Part shown: in pieces, positions 60,869 to 64,000 of the stretch
Position numbering within the stretch: the first letter of the stretch is position 1
How the letters are laid out: every line of letters begins with the position of its first letter
NCBI RefSeq assembly: GCF_024756235.1
Contig: NZ_JANUGY010000010.1
Coordinates: forward strand, 231,832-295,831
Direction: 5' to 3'
DNA: 64,000 nucleotides
Origin: Massilia kyonggiensis
Lineage (GTDB): Bacteria; Pseudomonadota; Gammaproteobacteria; Burkholderiales; Burkholderiaceae_D
Program-made: the position numbers and the translations under genes
Notes under the pieces: generated by a model
Databases searched by the model: none
What the model was told of the DNA's origin: nothing
Seen by the model: the letters and a program-made list of their open reading frames with translations, nothing else

Positions 60869-62242
60869 ATGAAACCCGGATATTTCAGCCTGGCCCTGTG
60901 CCTGATCCCGCTGGCCGCGACGGCCGCACCGGTCGCGACACCGTACGCGGACAACAACGGCGCGCTGCCGCCGGCCAGCCAGTACAACGGCCCGTTGTTC
61001 AAGCTCAGCCACGCGTACCCCGCCAAGGCCGCGACGCCGGCCATGCCCTGGCGCGACGCTATCCAGAACGGCCGGATCACGGTCCAGAACGCAAGTGCCT
61101 ACGCCGAGGCGCTGAAGGCGGCGGTCGGCAAGGATATGCAGACCCTGCTGTTCGACTACGCCCACTGGAACGCGGCCGCGCGCGGCTGGTACAACGAACC
61201 GTGGCTGGGCAGCGCCAACGGCAGCTATGGCGGACGCGAAGCCATCCACGGCATGTACGTCGGCAGCAACCCGCTGGACGCCTCGCTGTTCGCCGCCAGC
61301 GGCCTGAAAAAGCCGATCACGACCTATGTGCTGACCTATTACGACAAGGTCGCGGCCCAGACGCTGAACCATGTCTGGACGGCGGGCGGCGGCATGAAGC
61401 CGAACGTCACGTCCACCAGCACCCAGTTCGCGGAAGGCTCGCTGATCATCAAGGCCGCGTTCATCACGGCTGGTCCGGACGTGTGGCCCGTGATGGCCGG
61501 CACGCAGGCCTGGCCGCTGTACATCAAGACCAATGCCACGTCGGGCGACACGAAAGTGCCGAAGGTGACGAACACGTACCTGATGCAATTCGACATCATC
61601 GTCAAGGACAGCCAGTCCGCGCCGGACACCGGCTGGGTGTTCACGACGCTCGTCTACGACAAGAGCGTCAAGCCGGGCCCGAACGGCATTTGGGACCAGA
61701 TGGTGGTGCTCGGCGCGCAATGGGGTAACGACCCGCAGGCCAACAGCACGGTCAACCCGGCCGCGCCCCTGCTGCAGAACTGGAACAACCCGGCCGCACC
61801 GGCATACGGCGGCGCGACGTTCGGCTGGGGCAACCGCCTGTCCGGCCCGAACGACGGCGCCATGAACGACATCGCGTACCAGGACGGCGGCACGCAGAAG
61901 CAGGTCAGGAATGCCCAGAACTCCTCGTGCATGAGCTGCCACAGCACGGCGCAATGGAATCCCAAGACGAACACCATGCCATCGTTCCTGCTGCCGGCCA
62001 CGTCGAACCCGCCGCAGATCGCCGCCAACCAGTACATCGTGTCGCCGCCGCCCGGCTCCCCGGACTGGCTGCGCTGGTTCCAGAACCGCAAGGGCAACGT
62101 ACCGATGGACGCCGGCAGCGTCGCCGCCGACTTCGACATGGTGCTGACCTTCAAATCCCTGCCGCTGTGGTACAGCGCCACGTCGCATAAACCGCACGTG
62201 CTGAACGGCCTCGACCTGCGCGGCAAGCCGGCCGCCAAATAA
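60869..62242 (+). CDS. Secreted one-heme c-type cytochrome-like protein
   Basis: 457 residues from the ATG at 60869. Signal peptide at 1-19 (MKPGYFSLALCLIPLAATAA). One c-type heme motif SCMSCHST lies near residue 354 (CMSCH at 354-358). The rest is not a recognised cytochrome fold; aromatic, Asn-rich, with repeated NGxYGG and WNNPAAP-like text. A GMC oxidoreductase gene starts 9 bp after the stop, so this is probably the electron-accepting subunit. Substrate unknown. Confidence 0.8.
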   Translation: MKPGYFSLALCLIPLAATAAPVATPYADNNGALPPASQYNGPLFKLSHAYPAKAATPAMPWRDAIQNGRITVQNASAYAEALKAAVGKDMQTLLFDYAHWNAAARGWYNEPWLGSANGSYGGREAIHGMYVGSNPLDASLFAASGLKKPITTYVLTYYDKVAAQTLNHVWTAGGGMKPNVTSTSTQFAEGSLIIKAAFITAGPDVWPVMAGTQAWPLYIKTNATSGDTKVPKVTNTYLMQFDIIVKDSQSAPDTGWVFTTLVYDKSVKPGPNGIWDQMVVLGAQWGNDPQANSTVNPAAPLLQNWNNPAAPAYGGATFGWGNRLSGPNDGAMNDIAYQDGGTQKQVRNAQNSSCMSCHSTAQWNPKTNTMPSFLLPATSNPPQIAANQYIVSPPPGSPDWLRWFQNRKGNVPMDAGSVAADFDMVLTFKSLPLWYSATSHKPHVLNGLDLRGKPAAK

Positions 62243-62251
62243 GGAGGCAGC

Positions 62252-63991
62252 ATGTCAGCCAACTACAAACGCTTTTATACGAAAGCGGGCGCCATGCCGG
62301 CCGGGATCAACGAAGGCTACCCGGTGCCGGGCCCGCAGACGGAGGACGCCGACCGCATCGCGGCCAGCGCCTTCTTCACGACCGACTGGGCGCAGGCGCA
62401 AGCGACCGCCTACGATTTCATCGTCATCGGCACGGGCCCCACTGCCGTCGCGTTCATCGACCGCGCGCTGGCACGCAATCCGCAGGCGCGCATCCTCGTG
62501 CTGGAGCGCGGCGGCTACTGGCTGCCCGTGCATTACCAGATGCTGCCGGCGGCCTTCCAGGCCACCAGCTCGCCCTGCACGACGTACCCGTGGACGCGCA
62601 GCACGGCGATGGCCACGACCGGCTCGAAGTTCTTCCAGGCCGGCTACATCCCCGTGCTGGGCGGCCGCTCGTCCTACTGGAGCGCCTGGTGCCCGGCCCC
62701 GGAACCGGACCTGATGCGCGACTGGCCGCAGGCGCTCGTCGCCGTCACGCAGAAACCCGGCTTCTGGGACGGCGCCCGCACCTTCCTGCACGTGACGACG
62801 GCGGACCGCATCGACGATGGCGTGTACGGCGGCCTGCAGCGCCAGCTCGACACCAACCTGCACGAGAACTTCAAGCGCTTCGTCCCGTCGGCCGAAGGCG
62901 CGTTCCCGGCACCGATGGCCGTCGGCCACAGCGAATGGCAGGGCGCGAAGTTCTACAAGTACTCGACGGTCGGCACCCTGCTCGGCCTGCAGCAACGCCA
63001 GCAGGCCCTCGCGGACCAGAGCCACGGCCAGGAACTGGCGCTCGTCGACCAGTGCATCGTCCAGCGCCTGCTGCACGACGGCCAGGGCACGGTCACCGCG
63101 CTCTACACGAGCCGCGGCCCCTTAAGCGTGGGCAATGCGCGCATCGTGCTGGCGATGGGCACGATCCCGCCGGCGACCCTCTTGGCGAACTCCTTCGGCG
63201 ACCAGTTGCCGAACATCGGCAAGCGCTACACCGGCCACTTCATGTCGCACGTGATCGCGCGCGTCAAACGGTCGGCGTTCAAGGATCTCGCTGCGCTGGA
63301 ACTGGGTGCGCACTACCTGCACGGGAAGGATGAGCAGGGCCTGCAATACCACGTGCAGGTGAGCGCCTTCGCGTCCAGCGACCCGGCCCGCGACGCCGCC
63401 ACCATCGCGTACGAGGCCCCGGATGCGGCGGCCGTCGCGTCGATGGCGCAGCTGGCCGGTTCGGAAGACTACGTCGTGTTCGTGTGCGCGACGCTGGGCG
63501 AAGTCGGCGAACGGAATCCCGACAACTGGATCCGCCCGAACGGCGGCCCCGACCCGACGACGAACATCACCGTGCAACTGCAGGCCGGCCCGCGCGAACA
63601 GCATTTATGGGACGTGCTGGACGAAGCGACCTACCAGACCATCGCCGCCCTGGCCAGCCGGGGCAGCGGCGCTCTGCCTTCGATCGAATACTGGATCGAA
63701 GGCGGCGCGCCGGAACAGGGCTTCTGGCAGGCGCGGCGGCCGGGCAAGCAGCAGATCCGGCTGCCGATCATCGTGCACGAGGCGTCGTCGTTGTGGATCG
63801 GGGAGGATCCGGCCACGTCCGTCGTCGGGCTCGATTATCGGCCGCATGGGGTCAGGAATGTCTACGTCACTGGAGGCGGGTTGTTTCCGACTTCGGGGTC
63901 GTGGAATCCGACGTTGACCATGTGTGGGCTGGCGCAGGATCTGGCGGAGAGGCTGAGCTGTCCAGTCCCGTTTGATCGTAGACGCGTTTAA
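62252..63991 (+). CDS. GMC-family flavin oxidoreductase
   Basis: 579 residues. FAD-binding YDFIVIGTGPTAVAFIDRAL near residues 55-75; the N-terminal 50 residues are not exported by any visible signal. FQAGYIPVLGGRSSYWSAW is the GMC substrate/FAD contact, and the C-terminal LFPTSGSWNPTLTMCGLAQDL is the GMC closing motif where a His/Asn pair does catalysis. Oxidises an alcohol, sugar or aldehyde. Co-directional with the one-heme protein; the pair resembles membrane dehydrogenase systems with a separate cytochrome. Last gene before the window end, complete. Confidence 0.88.
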   Translation: MSANYKRFYTKAGAMPAGINEGYPVPGPQTEDADRIAASAFFTTDWAQAQATAYDFIVIGTGPTAVAFIDRALARNPQARILVLERGGYWLPVHYQMLPAAFQATSSPCTTYPWTRSTAMATTGSKFFQAGYIPVLGGRSSYWSAWCPAPEPDLMRDWPQALVAVTQKPGFWDGARTFLHVTTADRIDDGVYGGLQRQLDTNLHENFKRFVPSAEGAFPAPMAVGHSEWQGAKFYKYSTVGTLLGLQQRQQALADQSHGQELALVDQCIVQRLLHDGQGTVTALYTSRGPLSVGNARIVLAMGTIPPATLLANSFGDQLPNIGKRYTGHFMSHVIARVKRSAFKDLAALELGAHYLHGKDEQGLQYHVQVSAFASSDPARDAATIAYEAPDAAAVASMAQLAGSEDYVVFVCATLGEVGERNPDNWIRPNGGPDPTTNITVQLQAGPREQHLWDVLDEATYQTIAALASRGSGALPSIEYWIEGGAPEQGFWQARRPGKQQIRLPIIVHEASSLWIGEDPATSVVGLDYRPHGVRNVYVTGGGLFPTSGSWNPTLTMCGLAQDLAERLSCPVPFDRRRV

Positions 63992-64000
63992 CGAATAATA

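Overview
The window reads as an ordinary stretch of chromosome from a GC-rich betaproteobacterium. Gene content and order (lptCAB-rpoN-hpf, ptsN-hprK-rapZ, ubiE/ubiJ/ubiB, a DUF3683 FAD/Fe-S oxidoreductase, aspS-nudB, a Burkholderiales-type thi operon) point to the Burkholderiales, most likely Oxalobacteraceae such as Massilia. The genus is an inference from protein flavour, not a database result. I saw no transposase, integrase, phage gene, CRISPR array, rRNA or tRNA.

Layout. 1-2.85 kb: sulfonate operon ssuE-ssuA-ssuD-ssuC on the minus strand, ssuC cut by the window edge. 2.97-7.7 kb: c-di-GMP/two-component cluster (HD-GYP protein coupled to a soluble PAS histidine kinase, and a CHASE3-GAF-GGDEF cyclase). 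7.8-12.5 kb: fmdB-like, DUF502, aspS, nudB, lolC/E, all minus. 12.5-14.4 kb: an orphan terminator, an AraC regulator and a convergent SDR. 14.5-19.1 kb: ubiquinone genes ubiE, (Tim44-like), ubiJ, ubiB and a TPMT-like methyltransferase. 19.3-25.3 kb: cold-shock gene, DUF971 protein, HIT protein, a 1335-residue FAD/Fe-S oxidoreductase and a YqaA-type membrane protein. 25.4-30.6 kb, plus strand: ilvA, queF, then ptsN-hprK-rapZ. 30.6-32.9 kb: acyl-CoA hydrolase, SRPBCC-like and APH(3')-type kinase genes. 33.0-38.5 kb, minus: kdsD-kdsC-lptC-lptA-lptB-rpoN-hpf. 38.6-43.5 kb, plus: Kef-type antiporter, then LysE exporter-MocR regulator-PhzF. 43.5-45.3 kb, minus: a second diguanylate cyclase and an esterase. 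45.4-52.6 kb, plus: a GntR-controlled cluster of an AprA-like flavoprotein, ferredoxin, taurine/sulfonate-type ABC importer, HEAT-repeat protein and DUF971 protein. 52.6-53.4 kb: MOSC protein. 53.5-58.06 kb: TPP riboswitch and thiC-thiS-thiG-thiD-thiE. 58.1-64 kb: PhoX-like protein, a small membrane protein, and a one-heme secreted protein paired with a GMC oxidoreductase.

The most interesting part is 45.4-52.6 kb. Seven tightly spaced genes behind a GntR regulator with a perfect palindrome at its promoter look like one system: an importer for an organosulfur or related anionic compound, feeding a two-part flavin/Fe-S redox enzyme, with two small accessory proteins. Its substrate cannot be read from the sequence. 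Other points of note are the split of the rpoN and ptsN gene groups, the chromosomal APH(3')-type gene in a metabolic operon, terminators placed directly before the starts of araC and ubiJ, and a thi operon that has thiD but neither thiO nor thiH.
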